A DNA stretch of 64,000 nucleotides from NCBI RefSeq assembly GCF_022340925.1, contig NZ_JAJDNA010000030.1, forward strand, positions 23,221-87,220. The letters run 5' to 3'. Under the pieces are notes generated by a model. It saw only the letters and a list, made by a program, of their open reading frames with translations. It was not told the origin of the DNA and ran no database searches. Numbering within the stretch: position 1 is the stretch's first letter; each line of letters starts with the position of its first letter. Of the stretch, positions 33,079 to 43,065 are shown one piece after another. The stretch is from Thiocapsa sp. Its GTDB lineage: Bacteria > Pseudomonadota > Gammaproteobacteria > Chromatiales > Chromatiaceae. The position numbers and the translations under genes are program-made.

Positions 33079-34313
33079 TCCCGGAATCCGAGCATCAGAT
33101 CCATCACATTGGTCCCCGTCGGTCCGGTGCGAATCAGATCGCCGCTCGCCTGAAGGAATGAGCCTGAATCGGCGCGCGCAAGACTCATGACGGCATCGAG
33201 TCCGGCATCCCTCGCCCGTTCCAGGGTGAAGCCGTCCACCAGGCCACCGGCGTCGTCGGTCAGACCGTCGGTCCCATCGGTGCCCGCGCTGAGCAGCGCC
33301 CCGCTCGGATGACCGGCCAACTCGACCGCCGCCGCCAGGGCGAGGTGCTGATTTCGGCCACCCCGCCCCGGCGAGTCCGGCAAGCACACCGTCGTTTCAC
33401 CGCCCCAGATGTGCAGACCGGGCGGACCGCTCAGCAGGACCCCGGCCAGGCGACGTCCGGCGCGCACGGCATCGCCCTCGACGGTACACTGGTGGACACG
33501 GACCGGCAGACCTGCACGGCGCCCAGTCTCCGCAGCCGCGGCCTTGGCGGTCTGCACAGTGGCAACCAGCTCGATCGGAGGACCGAACGCCGGCAGCAAT
33601 CCCCGCCGCTCGAGTCCCCTTCCGACCAACTCATCCAGCCACGACGGCAGGGCCAGCTCGGCGAGTCGCTCCGCGAGTTTGACCTCGGGCACCAGCAACC
33701 CCGAGCCGATCACACCTGGCGCGTTGTCCGGGACATCTGAGATCGCGAGCACCCGCGAACGCCGATCTTTCAGCACGGTCAGAAGTCCGCCGCCCTTGAT
33801 CAAAGAGAGGGCCTTGCGAACCTGATTCACCGCATCGATCGGCAGCCCACTCCCGAGGAGCCACTCGTTCACGCGCCGGAGCTCGGCCAGCCCCAGCCAG
33901 GACACTGGGACCTCGACCAGACTGGAGGCCCCGCCGGAGATCAGGAAGAGCACCCCCGTCTCATCCGGAAGCCCTGCCAGGGCAGAAATCAATCGCCGGC
34001 CGGCCTCCAGACTCCGCCGGTCCGGGATCGGGTGACCGCCTAGACGACAATCGACCCCGAGTCCGGCAAACGGCAACGGATCAAGGTAACCCGGCTTGGT
34101 GATCACCAGGCCGCCGACGCAGTCCCGGCCAAGCACATCCCAAGCGCCCAATGCCATCGACTGCGCCGCCTTACCGATGGCACAGACCCATATGGGGCCG
34201 TCCAGGGGGCGCTCGGCCAAAGCCCGGCCCACGACCGTCCGCCCCTCGGCGGCCCGCAGGGCCGCGGCGAAGACCTCGAGCAACACTCCGCGCACGGAGC
34301 CCGACTCAACCAT
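33075..34313 (-). CDS. Glycerate 2-kinase (type II, MOFRL family)
   Basis: 412-aa kinase of the GckA/TtuD family that phosphorylates D-glycerate to 2-phosphoglycerate, feeding photorespiratory or tartrate carbon into glycolysis. Recognisable parts are VCAIGKAAQSMALGAWDVLG, ITKPGYLDPLPF, GGHPIPDRRSLEAG, FLISGGASSLVEVP and the C-terminal MOFRL region GGETTVCLPDSPGRGGRNQHLALAAAVEL followed by SAGTDGTDG (given in pieces). In an autotroph it could recycle 2-phosphoglycolate-derived glycerate. The ATG at 34313 was chosen. An extension to 34433 has non-conserved sequence. Confidence 0.9.
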   Translation of the reverse strand: MVESGSVRGVLLEVFAAALRAAEGRTVVGRALAERPLDGPIWVCAIGKAAQSMALGAWDVLGRDCVGGLVITKPGYLDPLPFAGLGVDCRLGGHPIPDRRSLEAGRRLISALAGLPDETGVLFLISGGASSLVEVPVSWLGLAELRRVNEWLLGSGLPIDAVNQVRKALSLIKGGGLLTVLKDRRSRVLAISDVPDNAPGVIGSGLLVPEVKLAERLAELALPSWLDELVGRGLERRGLLPAFGPPIELVATVQTAKAAAAETGRRAGLPVRVHQCTVEGDAVRAGRRLAGVLLSGPPGLHIWGGETTVCLPDSPGRGGRNQHLALAAAVELAGHPSGALLSAGTDGTDGLTDDAGGLVDGFTLERARDAGLDAVMSLARADSGSFLQASGDLIRTGPTGTNVMDLMLGFRE

Positions 34314-34591
34314 CAAAGATACCCCGGACGAGATCGACAATCGGCGCCGATGGCCCTCGGCTGCGGCGAGCCGCGCCCGAGGCGCCCCCCCGCCCTGCTC
34401 AGGCACCATTCTCGGACGGTTGGAGAACCGCATCGCGACTCCAGATTGCGGTTGCGCAATGCATTCCTCAGAAGGACATGTCTAAGTGTCGGAAAGGGAG
34501 GGATGCGGTTCTCTCGGGATCGTCCGAATTCACCGCGACCCATTACCGAACGGTCAGACATCCACCGAAACCATACCAACGAGTCTCACCC

Positions 34592-34855
34592 ATGAAGCTT
34601 TGTTCGAAATGCGGGCGATCTCCGCTGCCCTTCGCGATGGTGCTGCTGATCTCGAGCGTGCTCGCGTTCATCACCTGGTTGGTGTTGGGTCTGTCCCAGG
34701 TCGAGCCCGTCCCGCGCGCGGCAGCCGGAGCGGCGGTGTTTTTCGCGGTCGGCGGGACCCTCGTGCACTATGTCGTCAGTTGCCTCAAACGCCACTGCCG
34801 GCATGTGCATGAGGACCGCGGACCATCGGGCCAGACCTTCAGTCGGCCCGTGTGA
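34592..34855 (+). CDS. Small two-helix membrane protein
   Basis: 87-aa hypothetical protein. It begins MKLCSKCGRSPLPF with a CxxC pair, followed by two hydrophobic helices (AMVLLISSVLAFITWLVLGL and AAAGAAVFFAVGGTLVHYVV), then a Cys/His-rich tail (SCLKRHCRHVHEDRG). The CxxC and C-terminal Cys/His residues might bind metal. No family was recognised. It is read toward tsaB and their 3' ends overlap by 17 bases. The ATG at 34592 fits the hydrophobic architecture. The longer frame upstream is antisense DNA. Confidence 0.7.
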   Translation: MKLCSKCGRSPLPFAMVLLISSVLAFITWLVLGLSQVEPVPRAAAGAAVFFAVGGTLVHYVVSCLKRHCRHVHEDRGPSGQTFSRPV

Positions 34856-35516
34856 CCCGATCACGCAGATAGACGGGTGCCGCCAGCTCGGGGGCCATCT
34901 GTCGTCCCGCGACAAGCTCGGCGGCGCCGATCAGGGCGAGATCGTGCGCCTCGCAGATGGCATCGCCCGCACAACTCTGCCGTTCCAATGCGGCGCGAGC
35001 CATGAGCTGCTCGCCATAGGCCGCCCAGCCGGAGCCGACGCCGTACCAGGATCGCCCCGGCGGAACCTGCACGCGGCCCGGAGGAGAGACCTGCTCTTCG
35101 CAGCAAGGCTGCGCCAATCCCCGGCAGTCGATCTCGAAACAGCCCCAGTAGACCTCCCCCATCCGGGCATCGAGCGCCGTCAAGAGATGTCGCTGGCCGC
35201 CTCGCCGAAACTGGCCGGTCGCCATGCACGCCAAGGTCGACACGGGCACCACCGGCAACCCTGCGCCGAAGGCCGCGCCTTGGGCGACCGCGACCGCGAT
35301 CCGCACCCCGGTGAAGGACCCGGGACCCCGGGCAAAGACGATTGCGTCCAGCTCGGCAAGCTCGGCCCCTGCCTCACCCAACAACCGCTGCATCATTGCG
35401 AGGATGAGCTCGCCGTGTCGTCTCGGCGCGGTCTCGAGCACTTGCTCGATACGATCGCCCCACAATAGGGCGGCAGAGCAGGCGTCACTCGACGTGTCGA
35501 TCGCGAGGAGCTTCAA
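34839..35516 (-). CDS. tsaB: tRNA threonylcarbamoyladenosine biosynthesis protein TsaB
   Basis: 225-aa member of the ASKHA fold that partners TsaD and TsaE in making the t6A37 modification of ANN-reading tRNAs. The N-terminus MKLLAIDTSSDACSAAL is the phosphate-1 motif, and VFARGPGSFTGVRIAVAVAQG is the strongest TsaB signature. The start is a TTG at 35516, with no better ATG at this conserved position. It shares the strand with the adenosine kinase gene, 31 bases downstream of it. Its 3' end overlaps the small membrane protein gene. Confidence 0.95.
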   Translation of the reverse strand: MKLLAIDTSSDACSAALLWGDRIEQVLETAPRRHGELILAMMQRLLGEAGAELAELDAIVFARGPGSFTGVRIAVAVAQGAAFGAGLPVVPVSTLACMATGQFRRGGQRHLLTALDARMGEVYWGCFEIDCRGLAQPCCEEQVSPPGRVQVPPGRSWYGVGSGWAAYGEQLMARAALERQSCAGDAICEAHDLALIGAAELVAGRQMAPELAAPVYLRDRVTRAD

Positions 35517-35547
35517 CCAAGGACCCCCGTCGCGTGTCCCGGGGAGG

Positions 35548-36540
35548 TCATCCGTCGAACCCCGCCAGCACCGCCCGAGTCTCGGCGGCCGAGATCCGAG
35601 GACCGATGCTCGTCACCAGCTTTGCTGCGGCAGCCGAGGCCAGGTTGCCGGCGCGCGTGAAACCCCAGCCCTGGCTGAGTCCGTAAAGGAAGGCGCCGGC
35701 AAACATATCCCCGGCCCCAACGGTATCCACCGCCTGGACCTTGACCGGCGCGATCTCGAGCAGGGTGTCTCCGTCCCAGACCAGGGCGCCTTTGGGGCCG
35801 CGGGTGATCGCGAATGTCCGGCTGATCGTCTTGAGATAGTCCACCGCGACGTCGAGGTCGTCGCTCCCGGCCATGCCCATCGCCTCGAGCTCGTTGGCAA
35901 ACAGCAGGTCCACGCCGGATCCGATCATCTCAAGCAGACCAGACTTGAAGAATTTCACCATGTTGGGATCCGACAGCGAGATAGCGGTCTTGACGCCGGC
36001 CGCATCCGCGATCCCTTTGGCAGCGATCGACGCCTCACGCGCCGCATCCGAGGTGACCAGATAACCTTCCGTGTAGAACCAATCCGAGTCGCGGAGGGCG
36101 TCCGCCACCAGCTCCCGGGTGGACAACTCCCCGCTCACGCCGAGGAAGGTGCACATGGTCCGGTCACTGTCCGGGGTCACGAGCACGACGCAGCGACCGG
36201 TATGACCCTGGCCCTTCTCGGTATGGTTGTTGGTGTCAACGCCACCCCTGGTCAGGTCATCCATGTAGAAGTGACCCAGTTCGTCATCGGCGACCTTGCA
36301 GGAATAGAATCCCCGCGCGCCGAGCTGGCTCAAGGCAATGATCGAATTGGCTGCGGAACCGCCGGACCCCCGCTGATGCCGATGGCGCTCCAGATGTGCC
36401 ATGATCGCAAGCTGCTGCTTCTCGTCGACGAGCGTCATGACACCCTTGTCGATCCCGAGGACGCCGAGATCCGAAACGTCCACCTCATATTCCATGTCAA
36501 CCAGCGCATTGCCGATGCCGTAGACCTGGTATCTCGCCAT
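35548..36540 (-). CDS. PfkB-family kinase, probably adenosine kinase
   Basis: 330-aa ribokinase-fold enzyme. The N-terminus reads YQVYGIGNALVDMEY. The substrate lid region has GSGGSAANSIIAL, and the C-terminal PfkB signature is AVDTVGAGDMFAGAFLYGL with the catalytic Asp in VGAGD. The overall pattern best fits the adenosine kinase-like group common in proteobacteria, which would salvage adenosine released by S-adenosylhomocysteine hydrolysis. Other nucleoside or sugar substrates cannot be excluded. GGAGGAG precedes the ATG at 36540. Confidence 0.85.
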   Translation of the reverse strand: MARYQVYGIGNALVDMEYEVDVSDLGVLGIDKGVMTLVDEKQQLAIMAHLERHRHQRGSGGSAANSIIALSQLGARGFYSCKVADDELGHFYMDDLTRGGVDTNNHTEKGQGHTGRCVVLVTPDSDRTMCTFLGVSGELSTRELVADALRDSDWFYTEGYLVTSDAAREASIAAKGIADAAGVKTAISLSDPNMVKFFKSGLLEMIGSGVDLLFANELEAMGMAGSDDLDVAVDYLKTISRTFAITRGPKGALVWDGDTLLEIAPVKVQAVDTVGAGDMFAGAFLYGLSQGWGFTRAGNLASAAAAKLVTSIGPRISAAETRAVLAGFDG

Positions 36541-36706
36541 CTACTCCTCCCATATCGCTCCGAAACCCATAGTCTATACCGAGACAGCCGGATGGTTCGC
36601 AGCCGTAAGGGAACAGCGGTGAGGTGAGGCTGATTTCTCGGCGATCCAGGCGAAACCTCGGCACCGGGCATCCCGCCCCGAACGGGAGGCGCGCAGACCG
36701 CGCGGA

Positions 36707-39043
36707 TCAGGGGCTCGGCCATCCGTCGGCGCGGTGTGTCCAGAACCGTCCCGCACGGACCCGCCACACCGAAGGTCCGGACACGGAGCCATCGGGATTG
36801 AGTCGCAGCTCGACCGCGCCGACCAGGCCGGTGTCGAGCGCGGGGGTGCCACGCAGGGCGACCCGCTCGCGGACCTCAGCAACCGGGAAGCCGAACTGAT
36901 TGGCATAGCCGGACGCGAACAGGACGAGCTGCGGCGAGACGGCCTCCAAGAAATCTGGGTGCGTCGAAGTGGCGCTCCCGTGGTGGCCGGCGACCAGGAT
37001 GTCGCTGGCGATCGCATCGCCGAGCGTCCGCGCGAGCCGGCGCTCCGCCCCGCCCTCGATGTCGCCCGTCAATAGGATCGAGCGGCCACCGGCCTCGACG
37101 CGCAGGACACAGGAAGCGTTGTTGCCGCGGAGACCCGCCTGCGGCGGATGAAGAAAACGAAACGAGACACCGGACCACTCCCACTGCTCTCCGGCGCGGC
37201 AGGGCTCCGCGCCGGGCAGGTCCAGGTGCTCCGGTTCCCCGCTATCGATGCGACGGATGGTGACCTGCTCGGCCAACCCAACCAGCCCACCCGCATGATC
37301 GCGGTCGGCGTGGCTGATCACCAGACGCTCGACCTGCCGCACACCCTGCGCCGCGAGAAAGGGCGCCACCACGGCGCTGCCCGTGTCGAAGCCGCTGGGA
37401 TAGCCTGGACCGGTATCATAGACCAGGGTGCCCTCCTGGGTGCGGACTACCGCGGCCAAGCCGAGGCCGACATCCAGCAGGGTGAACCAGACCTCGCCGT
37501 GCCCTGGCTCGGGAGGACGCAGCAGCAGCAGGGGCAAAAGGAAGACACTGCCCAGCCAGCGTCCCGGCAACCCGCGCGGGGCCAAGAGAAGCAACGCGCC
37601 TGCAGCGGCGGCGGGCCAGACCCAGGTCGGTCGCTGTGGAAACGTGGCGGCGGCCCAGGGCAGCTCGGAAAGCCAGGCGAGTCCGTCCAGACACCAGCCC
37701 AGAAGCAACGCGGTCCACTGCAAGGGGATTGCGAATCCCGCGATGAGGGTGAGCAGACTCGAGACCAGGACCAACGGCAGCAGGACCAGACTGAACAGAG
37801 GCACGGCGAGCAGGTTCACCAGCGGGGCGATGAGGGAGGCGCGCCCGAACAGAAGCAGCAGGAGCGGCAGCAACCCGATGGCCACCGCCCATTGGGCGCG
37901 ACCCCAGTGTGTCCAGCTGTGGCGACTCGGCAGTCGGTGGCCCAGGCTCAGCAGCAGCACCGCCGCCGCCCCGAACGACAGCCAGAACCCGGCGGACAGG
38001 ACCGCGCCCGGGTCGATCAGCAGGACACCCGCCAGCGCCAGGGTCAAGGCGTGATAGGGTCGGAGCGTGCGCTGCCAAAAGAGGGCCGCGAGCACGACCG
38101 CGACCATGATCAGGGCACGTTGCGTCGAGACCGCAAAACCCGCCAACCCCGCGTAGCCGAGGCCGGCCAGCAGACCGGCAACGGCCGCCGCACGCGGCGC
38201 GGCGAGCGCACCCGTGAGGCGCCGGCTCCGTGACCAGAGCCAGCGCACCAGGAAGAAGACTCCGCCGGCAGCGAGCCCGATATGCAGGCCGGAGATCGCG
38301 ACCAGATGACTGGTGCCGGTGCGCGTCAGCACCTGCCAGTCGTCCGGGCTGAAAGCGGAGCGCTCGCCGATCACCAGTGCCCGCACCAAGGCCGACGCAG
38401 GCGCATCGGTCAACACCCGGTCAAGATGTCCGGCAATTCCCTCCCGCCAGCGGTCGAGCCAATAGGGACCGGCGCCGGCGTCCAGTCGCTCCGGGGGGCT
38501 GCCGCGCCGCACGCTGCCCGTCGCCTTCACACCTTGCTCGAACAGCCAGCGTTCGAAATCGAAGGTCCCTGGATTGGCAAGGCCATGCCTGGGCTTGAGC
38601 CGCACGGGCAAGCGCCAGCGCTCGCCCGCCCGCAGCCGGGGTGCATCATCATACCAAGCCAGCCGAGCCAGGCCATGGAAAGGCACGGGCTCGTCGTCGC
38701 GCCAAGTCTTCTCGACAGAAAACAGGAAACGCCGCGCGATGTCCGCCTGCGCAGGGATTGAAGCGATCCGTCCTTCAACGATCAACGGCGCCCGTGCCAG
38801 CTCATCCGGAAAGGGCGCGCAGAGGATCACACAGGCTTGGATCTGCGCCCAGAAGGCACCGAGCAACACCCAGAAGGGGAGCCGCGCCCAATCCTGCCGC
38901 CAGGCCGCGAGAGCCGCGATTGACATGCCCAATGCGCCCCACCAGAGTGGCGGCATCCGGGGCAGAAGATGAAAAACGGCGACCCCAGCGGCGAATGAAA
39001 GACCAGCCCCGGCCAGTGTCGAGATACGCGGGAGGGACGGCAT
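36707..39043 (-). CDS. comEC: DNA internalization protein ComEC/Rec2
   Basis: 778-aa membrane channel for uptake of single-stranded DNA in natural transformation. It has an N-terminal DUF4131 region with three helices, a central Competence domain with about eight helices (containing HLVAISGLHIGLAAGGVFF) and a C-terminal metallo-beta-lactamase domain with the motif SHADRDHAGG. The ATG at 39043 was chosen from a TTG-TTG-ATG string. Whether the cell is naturally competent depends on other genes not in this window. It is divergent from the DUF2062 gene by 129 bases. Confidence 0.95.
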   Translation of the reverse strand: MPSLPRISTLAGAGLSFAAGVAVFHLLPRMPPLWWGALGMSIAALAAWRQDWARLPFWVLLGAFWAQIQACVILCAPFPDELARAPLIVEGRIASIPAQADIARRFLFSVEKTWRDDEPVPFHGLARLAWYDDAPRLRAGERWRLPVRLKPRHGLANPGTFDFERWLFEQGVKATGSVRRGSPPERLDAGAGPYWLDRWREGIAGHLDRVLTDAPASALVRALVIGERSAFSPDDWQVLTRTGTSHLVAISGLHIGLAAGGVFFLVRWLWSRSRRLTGALAAPRAAAVAGLLAGLGYAGLAGFAVSTQRALIMVAVVLAALFWQRTLRPYHALTLALAGVLLIDPGAVLSAGFWLSFGAAAVLLLSLGHRLPSRHSWTHWGRAQWAVAIGLLPLLLLLFGRASLIAPLVNLLAVPLFSLVLLPLVLVSSLLTLIAGFAIPLQWTALLLGWCLDGLAWLSELPWAAATFPQRPTWVWPAAAAGALLLLAPRGLPGRWLGSVFLLPLLLLRPPEPGHGEVWFTLLDVGLGLAAVVRTQEGTLVYDTGPGYPSGFDTGSAVVAPFLAAQGVRQVERLVISHADRDHAGGLVGLAEQVTIRRIDSGEPEHLDLPGAEPCRAGEQWEWSGVSFRFLHPPQAGLRGNNASCVLRVEAGGRSILLTGDIEGGAERRLARTLGDAIASDILVAGHHGSATSTHPDFLEAVSPQLVLFASGYANQFGFPVAEVRERVALRGTPALDTGLVGAVELRLNPDGSVSGPSVWRVRAGRFWTHRADGWPSP

Positions 39044-39172
39044 CAACAAGATGTCCGGGCGTTCCAGTCAGCGCATGTCGGCCACCCGCCGCCGGGCCGA
39101 CCGATCCATCTGGCAGGGAGTGCTCTATACTTCAGGCCTTTGCCCTGGCGTAAGACCCCCCGGACTTGCGGC

Positions 39173-39724
39173 GTGAAACGATGGCTGAAGCGAATCCTGC
39201 CCGCCCCTGGGGTCATCCTGGCAAACCGCCAGCTCGGGGTCTTCGGCAAGCTGCTGCACGACCCAAACCTCTGGCATCTGAATCGACACTCGGTCTCGGG
39301 GGCCGTCGCCGTCGGCTTGTTCGTGGCGTTCCTGCCGCCACTGGGCCAATCGCTGGTCGCCGCCGGCGCGGCCATTTTCTTCCGCGTCAACCTCCCGATC
39401 GCGGTCTTGACGACCTGGGTATCCAATCCCGTGACCATCCCACCCATGTTCTATTTTGCCTATAGTCTGGGCTGCTGGCTGGTCGGCATCGAACCCCGGG
39501 GGTTCAAGCTCGACTTCTGGATGGACTGGCACAACTGGCTCGCGGTCATGTGGCCACTGGCGCTCGGCAGTCTGGTCTGCGCGGCCGTTTCCGCGACCCT
39601 GGGGTACCTGATGATTCAGATGCTCTGGCGCTGGCGACTGACTCGTCTGATCCGGGCGCGCCAGGCGCGCTATCGCGCGACGGCGTCCCGAGACAGTCGA
39701 CCGTCGTCCAAGCGCCAAGTGTGA
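39173..39724 (+). CDS. DUF2062 membrane protein
   Basis: 183-aa protein of the DUF2062 family. The family core is [33 protein letters not shown] (given as two neighbouring parts, [13 protein letters not shown] and [13 protein letters not shown]). It is followed by hydrophobic helices and a basic tail ([19 protein letters not shown]). Function is unknown. The GTG at 39173 places KRWLKRILP at the N-terminus as in relatives. A TTG at 39140 would add eleven residues. The last 55 bases overlap the 3' end of lolD on the other strand. Confidence 0.85.
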   Translation: MKRWLKRILPAPGVILANRQLGVFGKLLHDPNLWHLNRHSVSGAVAVGLFVAFLPPLGQSLVAAGAAIFFRVNLPIAVLTTWVSNPVTIPPMFYFAYSLGCWLVGIEPRGFKLDFWMDWHNWLAVMWPLALGSLVCAAVSATLGYLMIQMLWRWRLTRLIRARQARYRATASRDSRPSSKRQV

Positions 39725-40368
39725 TCCATCCGCCCGGCCAGGTCCTGATCGTGGGTGACGATTACGAGACTGGTCCCGAAGGCGTGATTCAGCTCGAGCA
39801 TTAACTCGAAGACACGGGCCGCGGTGCTGCGATCGAGATTGCCGGTCGGCTCGTCCGCCAACAGACAGGCCGGATGGGTCACCAGCGCCCGCGCCACCGC
39901 CGCCCGCTGTCGCTCGCCCCCCGACAGCTCACCCGGCTTGTGCTGTCCCCGATGCCCGAGACCGACGCGATCCAGCAGGTCGACTGCCCGTTCGCGTGCC
40001 TCGGACGGAGCGACACCGCCGATCAGGAGCGGCATCGCCACGTTTTCCAGCGCGGTGAACTCGGCCAGTAGATGATGAAACTGATAGACGAAACCGAGGT
40101 GCCGATTGCGCAGCAGACCCCGTCGGACCTCGGAGAGCGCGCCGACCTCCCGGCCCATCCAGCGGATCACCCCGCCGCTCGGCCGTTCCAGACCGCCGAC
40201 ACAGTGCAGCAAGGTACTCTTACCTGACCCCGAGGCTCCCACGATCGCGATCCGCTCGCCCGCAGCGACCCTGAAATCGACACCACGCAGCACCTCGACC
40301 TCGAGGGGTCCCTGGCGGAAGGTCTTGGCGAGCCCGTTGACCTCGAGCACCGGCGTCGCCTCACTCAT
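39670..40368 (-). CDS. lolD: Lipoprotein-releasing system ATP-binding protein LolD
   Basis: 232-aa ABC ATPase that powers release of outer-membrane lipoproteins from the inner membrane to LolA. Walker A is [11 protein letters not shown], the signature [15 protein letters not shown], Walker [16 protein letters not shown], and the H-loop [26 protein letters not shown] near the N-terminus is LolD-like. It starts 6 bases after the permease gene stop, so the two form a unit. LolA is encoded at 61849-62553. Confidence 0.95.
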   Translation of the reverse strand: MSEATPVLEVNGLAKTFRQGPLEVEVLRGVDFRVAAGERIAIVGASGSGKSTLLHCVGGLERPSGGVIRWMGREVGALSEVRRGLLRNRHLGFVYQFHHLLAEFTALENVAMPLLIGGVAPSEARERAVDLLDRVGLGHRGQHKPGELSGGERQRAAVARALVTHPACLLADEPTGNLDRSTAARVFELMLELNHAFGTSLVIVTHDQDLAGRMDHTWRLDDGRLSRDAVAR

Positions 40369-40374
40369 CGGCGG

Positions 40375-41622
40375 TCACTCATAGCGCAGCGCCTCCGCCG
40401 GTTGGGTGCCGGCCGCCCGCCAAGCGGGATAGAGGGTCGCAAGCACCGACATCAGGAAGGCGGCGCCTCCCACGAGGAGCACGTCGGAGAGATGGACATC
40501 GGATGGCAGCTCACTGATATAGTAGATGCTGGGGTCGAGGAAATGGACGCCGAAGAGGCCCTCGATCCCCGCGACCACGGGCTCGACATTAAACGCCAGG
40601 ATCACCCCGGCGACCATGCCGATCAGGGTCCCGACCAACCCGATGGCGGTCCCCTGAACCATGAAGATCCCCATGATGCGCCCGGGTGACGCGCCCAGGG
40701 TGCGCAGCACCGCGATATCTGACTGTTTGTCGGTAACCACCATGACGAGCGTGGAGACGATATTGAAGGCGGCCACGGCAACGATCAGGAAGAGAATGAT
40801 ACTCATCATTCTTTTCTCCATCGCCAGCGCGCTAAAGAAGTTGCTGTGGGCCTGAGTCCAGTCCAAGACGCGGTAGACTCCGCCAAGCTCGTAGGCGATG
40901 TCGCGGGACAGCCGCGGGGCAAGCCACATGTCAGTGAGCTTCAGCCGCACACCTGAGACCGCTCGGCCCAGATTGAGCAGCTTGGCGCCGTCGTTCATGT
41001 GGATGAACGCGGCATTGCGGTCGTAGTCGGCCATGCCCACCGAAAAGATGCCGCTGACGGTAAACCGCTTGAGCCGAGGCATGATCCCCACGGGGGTTGC
41101 GCTGACCTGAGGCGTGACGACCGTCACCTTGTCGCCAGGCTGAACACCCAGAAAGCTCGCCAGATCGCGACCCAAGATGATCCGGAACTCGCCGTCGACC
41201 AGGTCGTCCACCGAACCCGCGACCATATCCCGCCGCAGCTCGGCGACCTGGTCCTCCTCGGTCGGGATGATCCCGCGGACCAGTGCCCCGCTGACCTGCG
41301 AGCCATTGACCAGCATACCCTGGACCTCGACGAACGGCGCCGCGCCTACGACGTCCGGATGCGCACGAACGCGGTCCAACACCTCCGACCAATCCTGCAT
41401 GCCGCCATCGGGATCGGAGAGCGTCGCATGCGACGCCATGCTCAGAATGCGGGCCTGGATCTCTTTGTGGAAACCGTTCATGACCGACAGCACCACGATG
41501 AGTGCGACGATGCCGAGCGCGATGCCCGCCATCGAGGTCGCAGAGATGAAGGAGATGAAATGGTTGCGGCGCTTCGCCCGCGTGTAGCGTAGCCCGATGT
41601 AGATGGCGAGGGGATGGAACAT
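40375..41622 (-). CDS. lolC: Lipoprotein-releasing system permease (LolC/LolE type)
   Basis: 415-aa FtsX-family permease with one N-terminal helix (after LRYTRAKRRNHFISFISATSM, here shortened to the LolC-like start YIGLRYTRAKRRNHF), a large periplasmic domain and three C-terminal helices. The cytoplasmic start and the C-terminal LSVLATLYPAWRAAGTQPAEALRYE are family hallmarks. It pairs with LolD immediately downstream. Only one permease is present here. A second gene may be elsewhere, or the protein may act as a LolF-like homodimer. The ATG at 41622 was chosen. Confidence 0.93.
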   Translation of the reverse strand: MFHPLAIYIGLRYTRAKRRNHFISFISATSMAGIALGIVALIVVLSVMNGFHKEIQARILSMASHATLSDPDGGMQDWSEVLDRVRAHPDVVGAAPFVEVQGMLVNGSQVSGALVRGIIPTEEDQVAELRRDMVAGSVDDLVDGEFRIILGRDLASFLGVQPGDKVTVVTPQVSATPVGIMPRLKRFTVSGIFSVGMADYDRNAAFIHMNDGAKLLNLGRAVSGVRLKLTDMWLAPRLSRDIAYELGGVYRVLDWTQAHSNFFSALAMEKRMMSIILFLIVAVAAFNIVSTLVMVVTDKQSDIAVLRTLGASPGRIMGIFMVQGTAIGLVGTLIGMVAGVILAFNVEPVVAGIEGLFGVHFLDPSIYYISELPSDVHLSDVLLVGGAAFLMSVLATLYPAWRAAGTQPAEALRYE

Positions 41623-41824
41623 GGCGGCGGATTTAACCACAAACCCCGCCGCCCTGCCCGACATCCTTTACCTTTCGGTGCGAGCGGACAGAGGATCCTC
41701 TTCGGCGTTGAGCCCGGGTGCCGAAACGCGTCCTTGCGATTGCCCCCGCGCCTCCCGAGCCCGGCGCCCTCGCGCGACTCATCGCATACAATGGGCGCAT
41801 CGGCTACTTCACGGGGAGGGATTG

Positions 41825-42901
41825 ATGCGCCGATTGCCCGCCGAGTGGGAGCCCCAGAGCGGGGTGATGCTCACCTGGCCCCATGCCGAGACCGACTGGG
41901 CGGACCAGCTGCACCGCATCGAGCGAGTCTATGCTCAGCTCGCCGCGTTGATCGGGCGCTTGGAACCGGTGCTGAACGTCTGCCGGGGGCCGGCTCACGC
42001 CGAACGGGTCCGCGCCCTTATCAAGGGGGCGGGCGCCAACCCCAGCGCCCAGCGCTTCGGCATCGCGCCAAGCAACGACACCTGGGCGCGCGACCATGGG
42101 CCGATCGGTGTGTGGGGAGAGCACGGCCGGCCCCTCTTGCTCGATTTCCGCTTCAACGGCTGGGGCGGGAAGCACCCGGCCGATCGGGACGACCGGATCA
42201 GCCGCACCCTGAGTGAGGGCCAAGCCTTCGGCGCGACACCGCTGGAAGCGATCGACCTGGTCCTCGAAGGGGGCGCCATCGAGACCGACGGCCGGGGCAC
42301 CCTGCTTGCCGTGACGCGGACGCTGGTCGACCCCCGACGGAACCCCGGTTGGTCGACTGAGGCCATCGAGCGGGCACTGGCGAAGCATCTGGGTATCCGG
42401 CATTACCTTTGGCTGGAGCACGGCGCTCTCAGCGGCGACGATACCGACGGTCACATCGATACGCTCGTTCGGTTCTGCAGACCGGAAACGCTCTGCTATG
42501 TGCGCTGCCAAGATCCCATGGATGCCGACTTCACCGAGCTACGGGCGATGGAGCAAGAGCTCCAGGCCTTCCGCGACCCCCAGGGCCATCCCTATCGACT
42601 GATCCCCCTGCCCACCCCCAGCCCCGCCCTGGACGAGAATGGCGCGCGGCTCCCCGCAAGCTATGCCAATTTCCTCGTGATCAATGGCGCTGTGCTGGTG
42701 CCGACCTATGACGACCGGGCGGACGACGCTGCGCTGGCCACCCTCGGCGGTCTCTTCCCGGACCGCGCCATCCTCCCCGTCGACTGCCGCCGGCTCATCC
42801 GCCAGGGTGGCAGCCTACATTGCATGAGCATGCAGCTGATGCAAGACGCCCTGCCGCGGGCGCCTATCCGGGATCCTCATGTCTCCGCCTCGGCGGTGTG
42901 A
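41825..42901 (+). CDS. Agmatine deiminase family protein
   Basis: 358-aa enzyme of the guanidino-group-modifying (peptidyl-arginine deiminase/AguA) family. It probably converts agmatine to N-carbamoylputrescine and ammonia in polyamine synthesis. Visible are [22 protein letters not shown], the [15 protein letters not shown] segment with catalytic acid, [19 protein letters not shown] with catalytic His, and the nucleophile Cys333 in [18 protein letters not shown] precedes the ATG at 41825. The N-terminal extension of the frame overlaps the divergent lolC start. No N-carbamoylputrescine amidase gene is adjacent. Confidence 0.92.
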   Translation: MRRLPAEWEPQSGVMLTWPHAETDWADQLHRIERVYAQLAALIGRLEPVLNVCRGPAHAERVRALIKGAGANPSAQRFGIAPSNDTWARDHGPIGVWGEHGRPLLLDFRFNGWGGKHPADRDDRISRTLSEGQAFGATPLEAIDLVLEGGAIETDGRGTLLAVTRTLVDPRRNPGWSTEAIERALAKHLGIRHYLWLEHGALSGDDTDGHIDTLVRFCRPETLCYVRCQDPMDADFTELRAMEQELQAFRDPQGHPYRLIPLPTPSPALDENGARLPASYANFLVINGAVLVPTYDDRADDAALATLGGLFPDRAILPVDCRRLIRQGGSLHCMSMQLMQDALPRAPIRDPHVSASAV

Positions 42902-43065
42902 AACGGAGCACGTGCCTGGCTCGCCGCGGATGGCTCACGGCTAAAGGCCGAAGCTCGCATGGGATTCAAGATCGGCCACAAACCTGGCACACTTGCCCCG
43001 CAATGCCAGAGACCGGCTGCCCCGATGGCCGGTCGCCACACCCACCTCCGAGGCCCGACCACAGC

